From NCBI GenBank assembly GCA_022578965.1, contig MU400559.1, positions 124,001-188,000 of the forward strand: a stretch of 64,000 nt of DNA, read 5' to 3'. Position 1 is the first letter of the stretch. The number at the start of each line of letters is the position of its first letter. Below are positions 1 to 11,683 of this stretch, one piece after another. The notes beneath the pieces were generated by a model. That model did not search any database. It was not told the origin of the DNA and worked only from the letters and a program-made list of their open reading frames with translations. This DNA comes from Xylaria sp. FL1777 (lineage: Eukaryota; Ascomycota; Sordariomycetes; Xylariales; Xylariaceae). The position numbers and the translations under genes are program-made.

Positions 1-206
1 AGAAGCACACACGGACCGCGTTTGCTTCGGCAGCGCTGTATGATGTTACTGTGACGAAGCCAGACCAGCTGGACAGTATGGAAAGCTTTTGGCTCGCCGA
101 GACGCTCAAGTACTTCTATCTCATGTTTGGCGATTGGGAGCTCTTTGATCTAGACAAGTGGGTATTAAATACAGAGGCACACCCCCTTCGGCGAGCCGAT
201 GCATAG
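1..206 (+). CDS. Glycoside hydrolase family 47 alpha-mannosidase, C-terminal end (partial)
   Basis: The window opens inside this gene. Reading from base 3, about 67 residues run to a TAG at 204-206. They carry the C-terminal signature of class I (GH47) alpha-1,2-mannosidases: [17 protein letters not shown] followed by [11 protein letters not shown]. In this family the Glu of the [11 protein letters not shown] segment belongs to the active-site region, and the Thr of NTEAH contributes to the calcium site at the bottom of the barrel. GH47 enzymes trim alpha-1,2-linked mannose from N-glycans in the ER or Golgi, or act on misfolded glycoproteins in ER-associated degradation. The protein ends a few residues after the motif, as is usual for Golgi or ER mannosidase I-type enzymes. 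Which subfamily it is cannot be told from this fragment. The ATG and most of the gene lie left of base 1. Confidence 0.9.
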   Translation, partial: KHTRTAFASAALYDVTVTKPDQLDSMESFWLAETLKYFYLMFGDWELFDLDKWVLNTEAHPLRRADA

Positions 207-1614
207 AAGAAGATACGAGGGTTCGAGGTTCTACGACGGCTTGGATAAAGTGGCTGGTTCGCATTATTCAATGACAGTGCTATATACTATTCTAGACATA
301 GCTCTCTATATATATATATATATCCTACCTCATGACATGGCAGCTTGGCCTCTTTATTTGTTTTATCCCCGGGTGAATGTGCCTCCTATGATGCTCGTAC
401 ATATAGTCCCAAACTATAAGTGAGAGGTACGTAGCATTAGTTACTACGTAAGGCCATGCGATGCATGAAAGGTTCCGGATAGTCCCGATACGACGAAACG
501 GACCCATGTTTCGGCTTGCGTGTTCAAAGACGGACGGCATGCTAGAACCCTAGAAGCTATAAAGGGTCTTTCTCTCCAAAAGTGATTTAAATATTTTACG
601 TTGATTTCTCTGGATTCAAGACCAAATCACCAACGACGGTGAACATCACCCCCACGGCCTTCCCTACATATAGACCTGCTCCGACCAATCGACCGATCGA
701 CCGAAATCCGAAATGCGAGCTCCGTAACCCGACACCAATGAAAGCCCACCCATTTCTCCTTACAGTAAACGAACTCACGTTCGCCATGACCATCATTCTA
801 TTGGTCCAGTTGACGGACGGGCAAATATTGGGTGGACTGAGCTCTCATGGTAGTGGACGGCGTTCTACACTCCACCACCTACTCTCTACAGCACGCGTCA
901 GTCACTCAACTACCGGCACCTGTCTGTTATATAGGGCAGGGCAGTGCGCAGTAGTAGTAGTAAGCGCCACGCTGGAGGAGGTGAAGACCAACCTTGGAAC
1001 TGCTTATTTGCCACCGTCTCCAGCATCCAATCTCCAGCCCATGTGTGTACACCCTACACCAGCTAGCGTCGGCTGACAAGACGGGTAAGTAAGCGGACAA
1101 AAGCAAAAGCCACTGAAGATGATGTTGGTCAAAGTGCCGATACACCATCTACGGTACGCTAACCTCAATGGTCTTAAATGGCTGGAAAGCTGTCTCCTTG
1201 GTAGGTAGTACCTGTCACGCTCTGTAAGATCTTGGTCTGCCGTCTCCTCTCGAACTCCTCTTTGTCATCGTCGTCGTCGTGTTGTCATCGTCTGTGCGGT
1301 GATCTTGATTTTCCAGGATTTTGAGAGCTTCCGGGCTATTCTGCCGAGCATTGACTACCGAGACAGCGTCCCTATATCTTTTGTGTGAACAGACCTTCAA
1401 CCGGGCTTTGTCTACCTTGAGGCCCTTGCATTCATCCCAGCTTTTATTTGGCGGGGTGCACCAAACCATCGGAATCCTACGTATAAGCTTGAGGTCAGGG
1501 TTTGTTTCCAGCCTCGCCTTCAATCTTCCATACCTACCTCGCAGCAGATATTAAACATCGCGCTCGACTACTGCCGACAAGGACCAGGCGCATCGTCTGT
1601 CCACACCGCCCACC
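207..1614. other. Intergenic region
   Basis: No credible gene. It holds the 3' flank of the mannosidase, a short TA repeat (about 308-322) and a few AGT and GTC microsatellites (about 948-960 and 1267-1281). The right half is the presumed promoter and leader of the transporter at 1615. Open frames here lack family features. Confidence 0.6.
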
Positions 1615-3006
1615 ATGGACCCCAATCTAGCGCATACGCTCACGATGCATCCTTCTCCCTTCAATCCAAACACCAATACGAGGTCTTCGACGCCGCGCTC
1701 GTTACATTCGCCCATGCCCCATGTTATGCCTCCTCGCCCGCCTCCTGATAGCGCTGCTAGCACCGGCGTAGAGGCCGTCGAGACGTTGGAGTTCGACCAT
1801 ACCACGGCGCGACATCATGCCGCCTCGGCCGCTCAGCCAGACGTCGAGTCCCAAAATGGAAACTCGCGTTATCGAGGCAGTGACCCTTACAACCTGTCGT
1901 CCGCCTTCAAGACCGACCAGCAGCTTGACGAGATCAAGGCGAACACCTCTCGCAAGCGGGACGGTCCGCACACGCACACGCTCAAGCTCAAGAGCCGCCG
2001 CAGCGAGATTACCGAGTTCTATCGCAACCAGAATGAGACCATCGAACGCCTGCTCAAGACGGTCGAGGAACATCGCACCGAGGCTCGCCAGGAGGCTGGC
2101 GAGGACCACTTGCGCCACCAGATCGCTGTCTGGGGGTCCTTCCTTGCCAACATCCTCTTATCCATCCTGCAACTCTACGCCGCCATCTCCTCTGTTTCAC
2201 TCTCGCTCTTCACGACCGCCGCCGACTCCGTCTTCGATCCCTTTAGCAACCTAACCCTGATCCTCACCCACCGAGCCGTCAAGCGTGTCGACGCCAACCG
2301 ATTTCCCTCTGGTAAGGCTCGTCTCGAAAATGTCGGAAACATTGCCTTTTGCTTCCTCATGGGTTCCGTCTCGCTCATCCTCGTCGCCTTCTCCATTCAG
2401 GAGCTCGCAACCCATAAGAGCACCGACCCCTCCACCAACGGTTTCAACCTCCCGTCCGTCATCGCCGTTGCCATCGCCTTCGGCACGAAGTTCACACTCT
2501 TCCTGTATTGCTGGGGCATCAAGGACAAGTACAGCCAGGTCGACATTTTGTGGCAAGACCATCGCAACGATCTCCTGATCAACGGCTTTGGTATCCTGAC
2601 GTCTGTCGGCGGCTCCAAGCTCGTCTGGTGGATCGATCCCCTAGGCTCGATCATCTTGTCACTCTTGATCATCGGCATTTGGACCCACACGGCTTTTCAA
2701 GAGTTTAAGCTTCTTGTCGGTGTCGCTGCCAGCGTTGAGATGCAGCAACTCATCACGTATATTTGTCTGACCCACTCGCCCAACATTCAAGGAATTGATA
2801 CCGTCCGCGTCTATCACTCCGGTCCACGCCTCATTGCCGAGGTTGACGTCGTCATGGACCCGGACGCGACACTCCGCGAGACGCACGACGTCGCCGAGGA
2901 GCTACAGTTCAAGCTCGAGGATCTGCCGGACGTCGAGAGAGCCTACGTCCACGTCGATTACGAGACCACGCATAAGCCGGAGCATCCTTTCAAGAAGGAT
3001 CTGTAG
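1615..3006 (+). CDS. Cation diffusion facilitator (CDF) transporter, predicted Mn2+ type
   Basis: A single-exon gene for 463 residues. Residues 1-165 are a hydrophilic, Pro/Ser-rich cytosolic N-terminus. They are followed by about six hydrophobic segments (about 170-365) and a soluble C-terminal domain (about 370-455) of the ferredoxin-like CDF dimerisation type, including RVYHSGPRLIAEVDVVMD. CDF metal-site residues are visible: D204 and D208 in helix 2 (ADSVFDPFSN) and D315 and D319 near helix 5 (WQDHRNDLL). A DxxxD motif in both helices is the pattern known for manganese-transporting CDFs, whereas zinc types carry His, so Mn2+/H+ exchange into an organelle or out of the cell is inferred. 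The ATG at 1615 sits in a good context (CACCATGG). No intron is needed. The family call is firm; the substrate is inference from motif only. Confidence 0.92.
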   Translation: MDPNLAHTLTMHPSPFNPNTNTRSSTPRSLHSPMPHVMPPRPPPDSAASTGVEAVETLEFDHTTARHHAASAAQPDVESQNGNSRYRGSDPYNLSSAFKTDQQLDEIKANTSRKRDGPHTHTLKLKSRRSEITEFYRNQNETIERLLKTVEEHRTEARQEAGEDHLRHQIAVWGSFLANILLSILQLYAAISSVSLSLFTTAADSVFDPFSNLTLILTHRAVKRVDANRFPSGKARLENVGNIAFCFLMGSVSLILVAFSIQELATHKSTDPSTNGFNLPSVIAVAIAFGTKFTLFLYCWGIKDKYSQVDILWQDHRNDLLINGFGILTSVGGSKLVWWIDPLGSIILSLLIIGIWTHTAFQEFKLLVGVAASVEMQQLITYICLTHSPNIQGIDTVRVYHSGPRLIAEVDVVMDPDATLRETHDVAEELQFKLEDLPDVERAYVHVDYETTHKPEHPFKKDL

Positions 3007-5349
3007 GACTCTTCCACAGGGATGAATTTCAAAGGCAGAAACATGGCTTTATTTGACGTTGTAACCAGCCTGGTGCCAAGTGCACTGGTTATTCGTCATG
3101 AAAAACGTAATCCAATAGCTGGAATCGGTAGTCTTGAAAAAGAGGAGTATCGTTTTCCAAAACATGAAATTCGTATGGGTAAGGTTTGTATAGATAATAT
3201 CGCTTGGCGTGCTGAGCTGTTTGCACAATATAACTTAGTCTAGAGCATAGAGAATAGAGAATAGAGAATTACTTGTAGTAACATAAATAAAGCAAGAAAT
3301 TTTAAAAAAGACGACGGAATAGCAGTTCCAGTCTCGATAGGCCTTCAACGTATATTAAAGTCGGAGCGTATGTATATTTTCTAGAGTATCCTACTAATAA
3401 TAATCCTAAGTGCCTGATTTAGCCAAGGTTAGGCCCTTTAGGTTCCCCTTGGAGTTTTGGGTATCTATAAACGTGTGCTTTTGGGCATCGTGGCATGTCA
3501 CTTCGGGTGTGATTGATGCGTTCATTGGTTCGCCTCTTTTATTCGCCAAGTTCTTACATACTACAGAACAAAGATAGGTATATGTAGATAGGTAGGTAGG
3601 TAAACCTTAGCATCACTTGAGTCTTGTTAAGAGATTTCAAGATCCTACCTATTGCGAACCTTTAAACTTAAGCGTTTATTCTAAGCGTAAGGCTCGAGGT
3701 TACAAGTATGTATGAATGGGCATCGATACCTACTGCGTACATACTACGTAGGTGCTACATGCATATGCAGGCTATTGAACTGCAAGCTTGATTCAAGATC
3801 CCTACTTGTATGCTTAACTTATCTATCTACTCACTGTGTAACCCACATACTTATTATCATACATAGTATCGCATATCTAACAACATGTGTGCGTGCATCA
3901 AGGGTTGAGATCGACGCTGCAAAGAGGGCAGATGACCTTGAGTTTCCGGCATACACATAGAGGGGTCTTGAGGGAGGACCTTGTATGACGTATGAGGTCG
4001 CTTGACATTTTGCTGCTGTCAGGTGAATACCGTTCGTGAACACTGCTAACCTGGGTTATTTGTCTTTTCCTCCTTTTTTGTTAGTTTTCTTCTTATTTTA
4101 ATATTCATATTAAGGCTATTTACCGGTTACTCTGCGTAGCATTAGTAGCATTACTTTTTTGTGAGAAAACAATTACCACTTTTGTCGACTTATATGTCTC
4201 GAGGATCAGGGTAGCTTGGACTACCTACTGTGGGGTTTCCCCGGAATCGCAGCATTCTCTGATTTGACGCGGCCGTTTTGATGGCGTCATGCGACATGAA
4301 CTGAGCTACACTAACCTAGTATACCCAGCTGCAGAATCGCCTTGGCAACAGTGAAATGAAGCTACCGGTACTAGTTTTCCAGCTTATGAAGATGCGATTG
4401 ACTACAATGCGTCAGGGGTAGGTAGAGAACTTAATTGTTAAAGGACAAAGAGATCACTTGTCAGTCCAAGGTATTCGAGCTGATATATGTTCTGAGTATA
4501 TCACACGATTTCGAAATAAATTATAGTCTAGATGCCATTATTTACGGGGAGCTGTTGATATAGATCGGAGCTTACTCCACCTGCTTCCCGTGTTTGTTTT
4601 AGCTTACCAAGGGCCCAGCCACTTATACCACCTACGTGATCATACCATCAATTTTTGTCTTAGTTCTTCCACCTACGTACCTAATTGATCAGGCAGAGTT
4701 TACTCACAGTCAATGCTATTTTGTTACGAACCGCCACGATCATATGATTTGGTTGTTGTAACTGAATTCTATGCATACCAATGCTGCCTGTCTTCTTCCC
4801 ATCCGAATGCCAATGAAAATAGGGTTACATTATTGTATGCGTAGTCCCGCGCACTGACCCAAAGTGGAACTGGTACCTCGTGTAGTGGACGATAGCACAC
4901 CTAGCCAAGGTAAGGTAGTGTGCATCAACAACACCAGCTTCAAATGACCATGTTGCTCCGCACCGCGCCGCGAGCTTTGTTCTTTCCCCCTCCCCTCCTA
5001 CATATGACTTAATACCTACTGTAGCAGCTCAGTTCGCTTTGCTTCTCTACCTACCGTCCGCTACTCCAGTTTCGATTGGTATACTGGGCATTGGAATTTA
5101 CAATTGAAATATCTGTTCATTCAACTAAATACATGCATACATACATACCTATTTATCAACTTCCCTATTTTATCATCGTCGAGCTATAGCATCTACCTAC
5201 CTACCTAGGCGACTATATGAACTCAGTCACCCTCTGTATCCCGTTTTCACGACAATACAGCCCATAATATACCCTACCCTGTTTAGCATATATCGAGTCC
5301 GTGTCGCCCTTGACGAGCTGGCGCCACTCGCCAGCATCTCTTATACACG
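3007..5349. other. Intergenic region
   Basis: About 2.3 kb without a credible gene. It contains three 7-bp TAGAGAA copies (3248-3268), a TAGG run (about 3585-3602) and a CTAC run (5193-5208). The rest is moderately AT-rich with many stops in all frames. A 73-codon open frame just after the transporter (3022-3243) has no recognisable features and was not called. Confidence 0.6.
3248..3268. repeat. 7-bp tandem repeat, three copies
   Basis: The unit TAGAGAA is repeated three times without error about 240 bp downstream of the CDF transporter stop codon. Confidence 0.85.
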
Positions 5350-8108
5350 ATGGCAGCGCGGGGCGGAGGAGGCGAGGACGTGTACGCCACAGTTCGTCAA
5401 TCACCACCATCACGACATCACGACATGTCCTGTCCTACTTGATCCAGCAGCTAACTCCATGCGCCACTAGCTCTTATTGACCGACACATATCTTCCTGGT
5501 AGGCCTTCTAGCTTCAATTGGGTTGAACTTCAAGTCCTGACATCGTGTATCAAGGCGCGCTAGTTCTGGCGCATTCCCTACGCGATGCCGGCACTACAAA
5601 GAAGCTCGCCGTACTGGTCACCCTCGATAGCGTATCCGCTGAAGCTGTCACCGAGCTCAAGGTGGGCTCATATAAAAATCAATCGGAACTGAAATTAGTC
5701 TCTGACTGACGCCATCGACCAGTCTGTCTACCATTATGTGATTCCCGTACCTCGAATTCGCAATGCGCAACCGGCCAACTTGCAGCTGATGAATCGAACC
5801 GATTTACACTCCGCCTTCACAAAGATCAACCTATGGAAGCAGACCCAGTTTCGTAAGATCGTCTACATAGATGCCGACGTCGTCGCCTATCGAGCCCCTG
5901 ACGAACTCTTTGACATCAAACACCCCTTCTCGGCTGCCCCAGACATCGGGTGGCCTGATTTGTTCAACACAGGCGTTATGGTTCTGACCCCGAACATGGG
6001 TGACTATTATGCAATGATGGCCATGGCGGAGAGAGGTATATCGTTTGATGGCGCTGATCAAGGCCTTATTAACACGCATTTTCGTAATAACTATAATCGC
6101 ATAAGTTTTGCCTACAATGTTACTCCGTCTGCTCATTACCAGTACATACCTGCCTATCGCCATTTCCAGTCGAGTATAAATATGGTACATTTTATCGGCT
6201 CAGACAAGCCGTGGTTTAACGGAAGACATGCGAGTATCGGAAGCTCGCCGTTCGACGAAATGACAGGGAGGTGGTGGGCAGTCTATGATCGGCATTATCG
6301 GGCCGGCGTAAGTTGCTTTTTATTTTTCATAACCATGTATTGAATGCTCTACTGACCCCTTTTAAGTCAGCTGAACTTACACCTTCAACATCTACACAGC
6401 TTCCTAATGTACTAGCGCCAGCCAGCCCGGTCCCAGAACTTGTGCAATATCTGACCAAGGGAGAATACCAGCCTAAGGCGTCGCATATATCTAGTAGGCA
6501 TTATAGCGATGAACATCGCGGACATGAGCAGCACGATTATCAAGAAACTGCCCGACACCAAGAACAACGCCATGAGACTTCTCACCAAAATGACTATTCC
6601 GGCTCTATTGTGCACAGCCAGCACTACGACCAGAGTCATGGTGATCATGGCCATGAGGCATCCGTTTCTAAAGTTATCACCCAGCTGCCTGGATCCTCTG
6701 GCTCTGTTTCTAGCGATGCTATCACGTCTTTAATCAATAATGAGGACACTCCAGCTGAACCTGTTGAAGAGCAGATTCACGCTCAGAGGTTGCATGTGGC
6801 CCTCGCTGAGGTAGAGCAGAAATCTCCACCGTTCCAACCTTCTATGTCGAGCTGGGATGCTCAAAGGTTGGTCTTGTTCCGTCTTGTTATACTCTAGGGA
6901 ATATCAGCCGCTAACAGTATGACAGACATCCACCTCCAGCGGAATCGAAACCGGAGGCCATGAATTTTCCGGCTACAATATATGAGATGTCAAATAGCAC
7001 TACACCTTTCATTGCTCCTCAGCAGTATCCCAGTCCGCCGAAAAACATGTGGTACGAGGTTCCGAAGGAAGCTCCAGCAGCTCCCTCAGATCCGCCAAAA
7101 CCGATCTTTCCCTGGGAGGCTCATCGACCGAAGCCATCTCGTGTGTTTGCCGACGAGGTGCCTGAAGTTAGTCAAGACCAAGGAACGGATTCTAGTGATG
7201 TGCTGTCTGGTGAGCAGCGGTCTCTGCCCGAGGTGCAACCGTCGGCTGAGTCTTCTGTGACAGAAACGTCGCCAGCGAGACAAAAGGACGAGCCACTTAC
7301 ACCAACCACCCCAACTATCCAAATTACCATGTCGGATCCATGGACGACCTACTCGCGGACTAACGCATGGGATGATCTACCGGAAATCGAACGGTATGTC
7401 GATTCCATGCAGAAGAGCCAAAGGTCAAGGAATCGTAGACCCCCTGGCCTAATTGGGTTGCCGAGTCCCGGTGATGGCATAGATGATGTTCCATGGCAAC
7501 GGCGCGGGAGTAAATTAACCGACTTCCCGAGCGAAATTGAACGCCCCAGTCTTCCCGTTACTCCCGCACCAATCCGCAGGTCAAACTTCTGGGGTGGTGG
7601 CCCGAACACTGGTGAAGGCAACATTGACCCGCTCTTGCCTTCAGCAGTGGGCGTTCCCGGTCAGAACGATTGGGTATGTGTGCACGGACGAAGGTGGACT
7701 TGGTCCGACTGTCGTTGCTAACTCGCTAACGTCCAACGCGTTCACAAGGATCCTGTGGCTCAGCTTCAAAAACTTGCCAAGCAGCAAAGCGAGGAACTTC
7801 TGAAAAGGCTGGAAGGTAGTCGTCGAGACAGCAGTGATCTGCCATCTCGGCCTTTACCTTTTGGTTCTGAGGAGCTAGTATCGCCAACTTATGTGGCGCG
7901 GTCGGTCCCAGTGCTGAGCCCACAACCGGTAGCAGGAAGTGGAAGCTCAAGTTCTGTGCTTAACTCCATGGCAGATATGGAGGTAACACCCCAAACATCT
8001 CCTACACCTGCGAAGGAGTCTATTTTGGATACCGCAGACTCTGCTAGTCAAGGATCGATTTCGGAGAAGGAAAAGTCCCACACTTATCAACCAGAAGCAG
8101 CATCCTGA
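5350..8108 (+). CDS. Glycogenin (GT8 family, self-glucosylating primer of glycogen synthesis)
   Basis: Proposed exons: 5350-5391, 5471-5498, 5555-5661, 5723-6307, 6367-6866, 6926-7673 and 7749-8108 (789 aa). The first two small exons restore the conserved N-terminus (EDVYAT, then LLLTDTYLPGALVLAHSLRDAG). Residues about 1-270 form a GT8 domain with the nucleotide-sugar and Mn-binding DxD (VYIDADVVAYR), NTGVMVL and ADQGLIN. Glycogenin transfers glucose from UDP-glucose to its own tyrosine; candidates lie in the HYQYIPAYRHF segment. After VQYLTKGEYQPK the protein becomes a long disordered tail, typical of filamentous fungi. It has a His-rich stretch encoded around 6480-6660, a PWEAHRPKPSRVF motif resembling glycogen-synthase-binding regions, and a terminal QLQKLAKQQSEELLKRL helix. 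The start of exon 5 is uncertain: an acceptor at 6400 is also in frame. The other junctions keep frame and use GT-AG. Confidence 0.9.
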
Positions 8109-8580
8109 AAATATGGTCATTTGGAAATTACTAGGTGCCGTTACTGATCACTTTAGGACAACCGAGATGTAGGGGGCACAGTAAAAATTGTTGTGCCGGT
8201 GTTGGTTTTTACAAACAATGACGCATGCAATTAAGTATCATGAAGAGCTTGGAAGGAATGTGGAAGCGCTTGAGAGTTGGGCGAGAGGTTTTATCTCCAT
8301 GTTTCGTTGTTATTATGCATATATTCTTGGGATAGGCACTGAACATATACCAAGCAGAAACACCAAGCCAGTCAACATCAGCATTGATACCCCTCTAGTG
8401 CAGTCTTAGGGAGAAGCTTAGCCTTGAATAGTACCCTCATTACCCTTTTACAATTTGGATATCTGTAACACTTTTCTTTATATATTCCTCACATTTACGG
8501 GTGCTATTCTATTTGCAATATTGAACACTCGGCGCGAAGTGCTCTGCTGACTCATTGTAGTCGTGCAACGGCCACTCCAC
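8109..8580. other. Intergenic region between convergent genes
   Basis: About 470 bp between the 3' ends of glycogenin (plus) and the hypothetical gene on the minus strand. It is AT-rich, as expected for two terminators. No gene is supported. Confidence 0.5.
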
Positions 8581-9369
8581 CTACGATCTCTGACCGCAAT
8601 GCTGACATGACCGGGTAAAGTTATCAAACACGTTCCCATCGGCAAGCTCGTGAGCATTATGAGGCCTGCAATGACGCACAACATTTCCATCTACTACAAC
8701 GAAGGGAATGCACGACTCCGGCGCAAGGTTAGGGGCCCAACTCCGCGCATCCTGACCGCCCTGCAGCCACTCCCGCCCACACGGCGCCCGTACCAAATAC
8801 CACTTGATGTTCTGGCCTGAGGGGAAGTCGATCCAGGGCACCGTCGTCCGCGAATTCAGATACTCGTAGAGAAACCCGTCTCGGAACGTCAACCTCATCT
8901 CCCCCCTCCATCGAGGCGTCTCGCCGTGCTCCTCCATGACCGCCACCATCTGCCACGTCTTGCCGTCCTCTCTGAACTTGCGCCAGCGTCCCCAGAGCCT
9001 CGTGATCTTACTCGCGAGCATGCGCACTGGCCAGGTACAGTGGTGTGTTCCGCGCGGCCACCGTGTCTGCGTCAGCGTGCTCTTTGGGCTGGCTATGCCT
9101 GCCTCTATGGCGTTTAATATGAATTGCTCCGTGTCCGGTCGGGTTTGACTACATAGACGGTAGTTCCTGTCGCGGTTTGCCCACCGCTCCATTAGCAGGT
9201 CGTTGTGGCGCATGTAGGGGACGTAGGCCTCGTTGAGCCATTCCCTGTTCCAGCGTCTCTGCCATGCGCTGAGTCCTGTGGGCTCTGTTGTCGGAGGACC
9301 TGAACTGGGTTGTGGGCTGTTGATGGGATATGGGGGCGGCTGCCCTTCTGAAGCGGTTTGGTCACTCAT
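8581..9369 (-). CDS. Hypothetical protein, Cys/His motif at C-terminus
   Basis: I do not recognise this gene. From the ATG at 9369 it encodes 262 residues. An in-frame ATG at 9477 would add 36 residues, but the downstream start begins a typical disordered Pro-rich leader (SEGQPPPYPINSPQPSSGPP). The middle (about 35-200) is rich in Trp and Arg (for example ITRLWGRWRKFREDGKTWQM), with no membrane helix or signal peptide. The end contains HCRPHNAHEL and then SCQHCGQ, a spacing that could bind one metal ion. The open frame is long and its codon use is GC-rich like the neighbouring genes, which argues for real coding. It could be a lineage-specific gene. It lies convergent to glycogenin. Confidence 0.55.
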   Translation of the reverse strand: MSDQTASEGQPPPYPINSPQPSSGPPTTEPTGLSAWQRRWNREWLNEAYVPYMRHNDLLMERWANRDRNYRLCSQTRPDTEQFILNAIEAGIASPKSTLTQTRWPRGTHHCTWPVRMLASKITRLWGRWRKFREDGKTWQMVAVMEEHGETPRWRGEMRLTFRDGFLYEYLNSRTTVPWIDFPSGQNIKWYLVRAPCGREWLQGGQDARSWAPNLAPESCIPFVVVDGNVVRHCRPHNAHELADGNVFDNFTRSCQHCGQRS

Positions 9370-9477
9370 AATTGGGCGTTGTTGATTGAATATAGGAAGG
9401 TATATGTTGTGCGGGAAGTAAGCTCGGTAGGTTTTATGACGAGGGGACATTTTTAGGAGATGGCTCCTTACTTCCAA

Positions 9478-11683
9478 TTATATCAGAAATAACTACTATT
9501 GCATTAAATTACTTTATGCTACGGTGATGGTAGCAACCTTATCTGAGGTCTTTCACCTATTTTAGGCTTTAGAAGGAAGGTCATGGGGCAAGGCACGGAT
9601 ATCGACGAGGCAAATACGTGGTGTAGTAAAATCCGCACTAGTTGCGAGAATCGAAGACATCTAGCACGCCAGACTCCTATTCCATAGTTGTCCGCAGCAG
9701 ATGAGCGGTTGATTGTTTCAGACAAGAAAGTAAAATCTTGATATCTACTAGGTATTTCAATATTATTGTCTATCGATTCCAGGAATCAACCTTTCATGAC
9801 TTTGAGTACAGACTTTTCTGGGCAATTGGATGTCGTGAGGACTGAGGCTTATGCGTAGGCAGTGCAGATTTGGTACAACTAACTCATTGACAATCCCGTC
9901 TTTTGCTCATGTCTTGCACGACCACTTGGCACTGGGCCTTCTGTTAGATTTGTGAGATACTTGATCAGCAGATATAACGGCCCAGAATATCGTCAGAGCA
10001 TCGAAAACAGCGGCTATGATCCTGGTTGGTACCGTGAAACCAAAACTTGACGGATCCAAGCTGTAACACCTCATAGTCGTCGGCGTCGGCGTATAATTGC
10101 CCAAGCCGCTGTTTGGCCCCCCCTCCCCTCACATACCACCGGGTCGCCCCGAATCATCTCTAACCAGCAGCACCACCAAAAGTTGACCCGTCTCGACGTT
10201 GATCCGTTGAGACGGTGTGAGACGGTGGCCCCCCTCCCCCGACACTGCATGATTTTCGATGGTTAGCTTAAGGATGTACCGGGATTGGGAACGTTATTAC
10301 TACGCGCTAGCACGGTGACCTCTTGGAACCTCTACTCCAAGGGTATCTCATTCTCTCTCAAAAAACGTCAATATTAATTTCAAAAGAACCAGACACAAGT
10401 TATCGCAGGCGGTATATATAACTTACTGGCTCGAGGGAGGTCGTGTGGAGGATTCGGAGTAGAGGGGTCACCGGCTAGGTGGCCCCTAGGAGGAGTTGAT
10501 AGATGCGGGGTGGCGGGGGGTCGATGGGGAGGGGTAGGCGGGAGGATACTATTCAAAATGGATTCGGTCTAGGAATACATTTTTAAAAATAAAAATAAAG
10601 AAAGAAAGAATGAATGAATGAATGAATGAATGTTGTTTGAGGGTTGATGCTTAAGAAGAGAGAAGAAAAGAGAAGGAGATTGGGATATACAGCCTGAACG
10701 ATTTCAAAACATGGATTCTCGGGATTAGATATCATCTAAGTTATACCTGCCTTAGAGTGAGGACACCAGAGATCAAGGAAGGCATATTAGTCAAACTAAA
10801 AGAAAGAGCACTTGAATTTGAGGTAGTAACAGCTTGTGTTATTACTACAGTAGCGAACGTAATTTGTTCAATAGATTGTTTAGGGGAGGGGACTGCTGTC
10901 CACCATTCTGGGGTTGCTGACCTGGTCTGAGCTCCGGTTTTCCCTTTTACTGTATGCATGATACGTGATACAGAAATAATTATAATAGCGAATAGCAAAA
11001 GTCTGGCTCTACGTATCCTATACGTCACGATAAAGGAGAGGCTTGGTAAGTTATGCGTACGTCGTAAGTAGTCTTGGCTTCATTGGGCGAAATCAACTAG
11101 GTACCATGCATAGACCTACATAGATATGATAAGTACCCTCTCTTGGCACCATCGAAAGTCCCGACTCAGCCGCAAATCAGCCCTACTCTTCTTACCGGAT
11201 ATCGTCTAGTCTAGATCTCCCCCTAATTCATCAGGGATGCTTATCCCGGCATACAAGGTGAGTCAACTTTCTCCCCAGGTAACTATGCAGTGCAGTGGGT
11301 AACGACTAGGTATGCTTCTGCCTCACGTCTGCCTTGCGTCTGCAGTGGAACACGCCATCATCCCCGAGAGACAGACAGACCATAACTGAGAGTAGTTGTT
11401 GGACTGATCGACTGACCGCTGATTGCAGCCTAGTGGTCTGTAGTTTCAGGAAAGCAAGGGTGCAAATACGGTTATGTGTCACTCGGTGACCGATACTCAA
11501 CTGCCAGTGTGCCACCAACAAGAAGAGGGATGGACAAATACAAATAGCTACCTCGCCCTGCAGGTGGCGGCTTGCGCTTGCATTTCTTCACTGTCCTCAT
11601 CTCCATTTCTAGCTTTGAAGTATTAGCCTGTGCCAAGTTGAGTCGCCTTCCGTCGGCCCCCTATCACGTTGTCTTCGCCCATC
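9478..11683. other. Intergenic region
   Basis: About 2.2 kb with no supported gene. It includes G-rich stretches (about 10490-10550), a run of six GAAT units (10608-10631) preceded by an AAAG run, and the promoter side of the AAA ATPase at 11684. One open frame on the minus strand (10741-11028) has a hydrophobic start but no ATG and no family match, so it was rejected. Confidence 0.55.
10608..10631. repeat. GAAT tetranucleotide microsatellite, six copies
   Basis: Six perfect GAAT units directly follow an AAAG run. It is a simple sequence repeat in non-coding DNA and is probably length-variable. Confidence 0.9.

Noticed and set aside
213..230. GGGTTCGAGGTTC, resembling a tRNA B box
   Set aside because: The end does not match the consensus, and no matching A box or cloverleaf stems were found.
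3022..3243. 73-codon open frame right after the CDF transporter
   Set aside because: No family feature; it lies in the 3' flank and its composition is unlike the neighbouring exons.
10741..11028. 95-codon minus frame with a hydrophobic start
   Set aside because: It has no ATG at the start (GTG only), the first ATG lies after the hydrophobic part, and no domain is seen.
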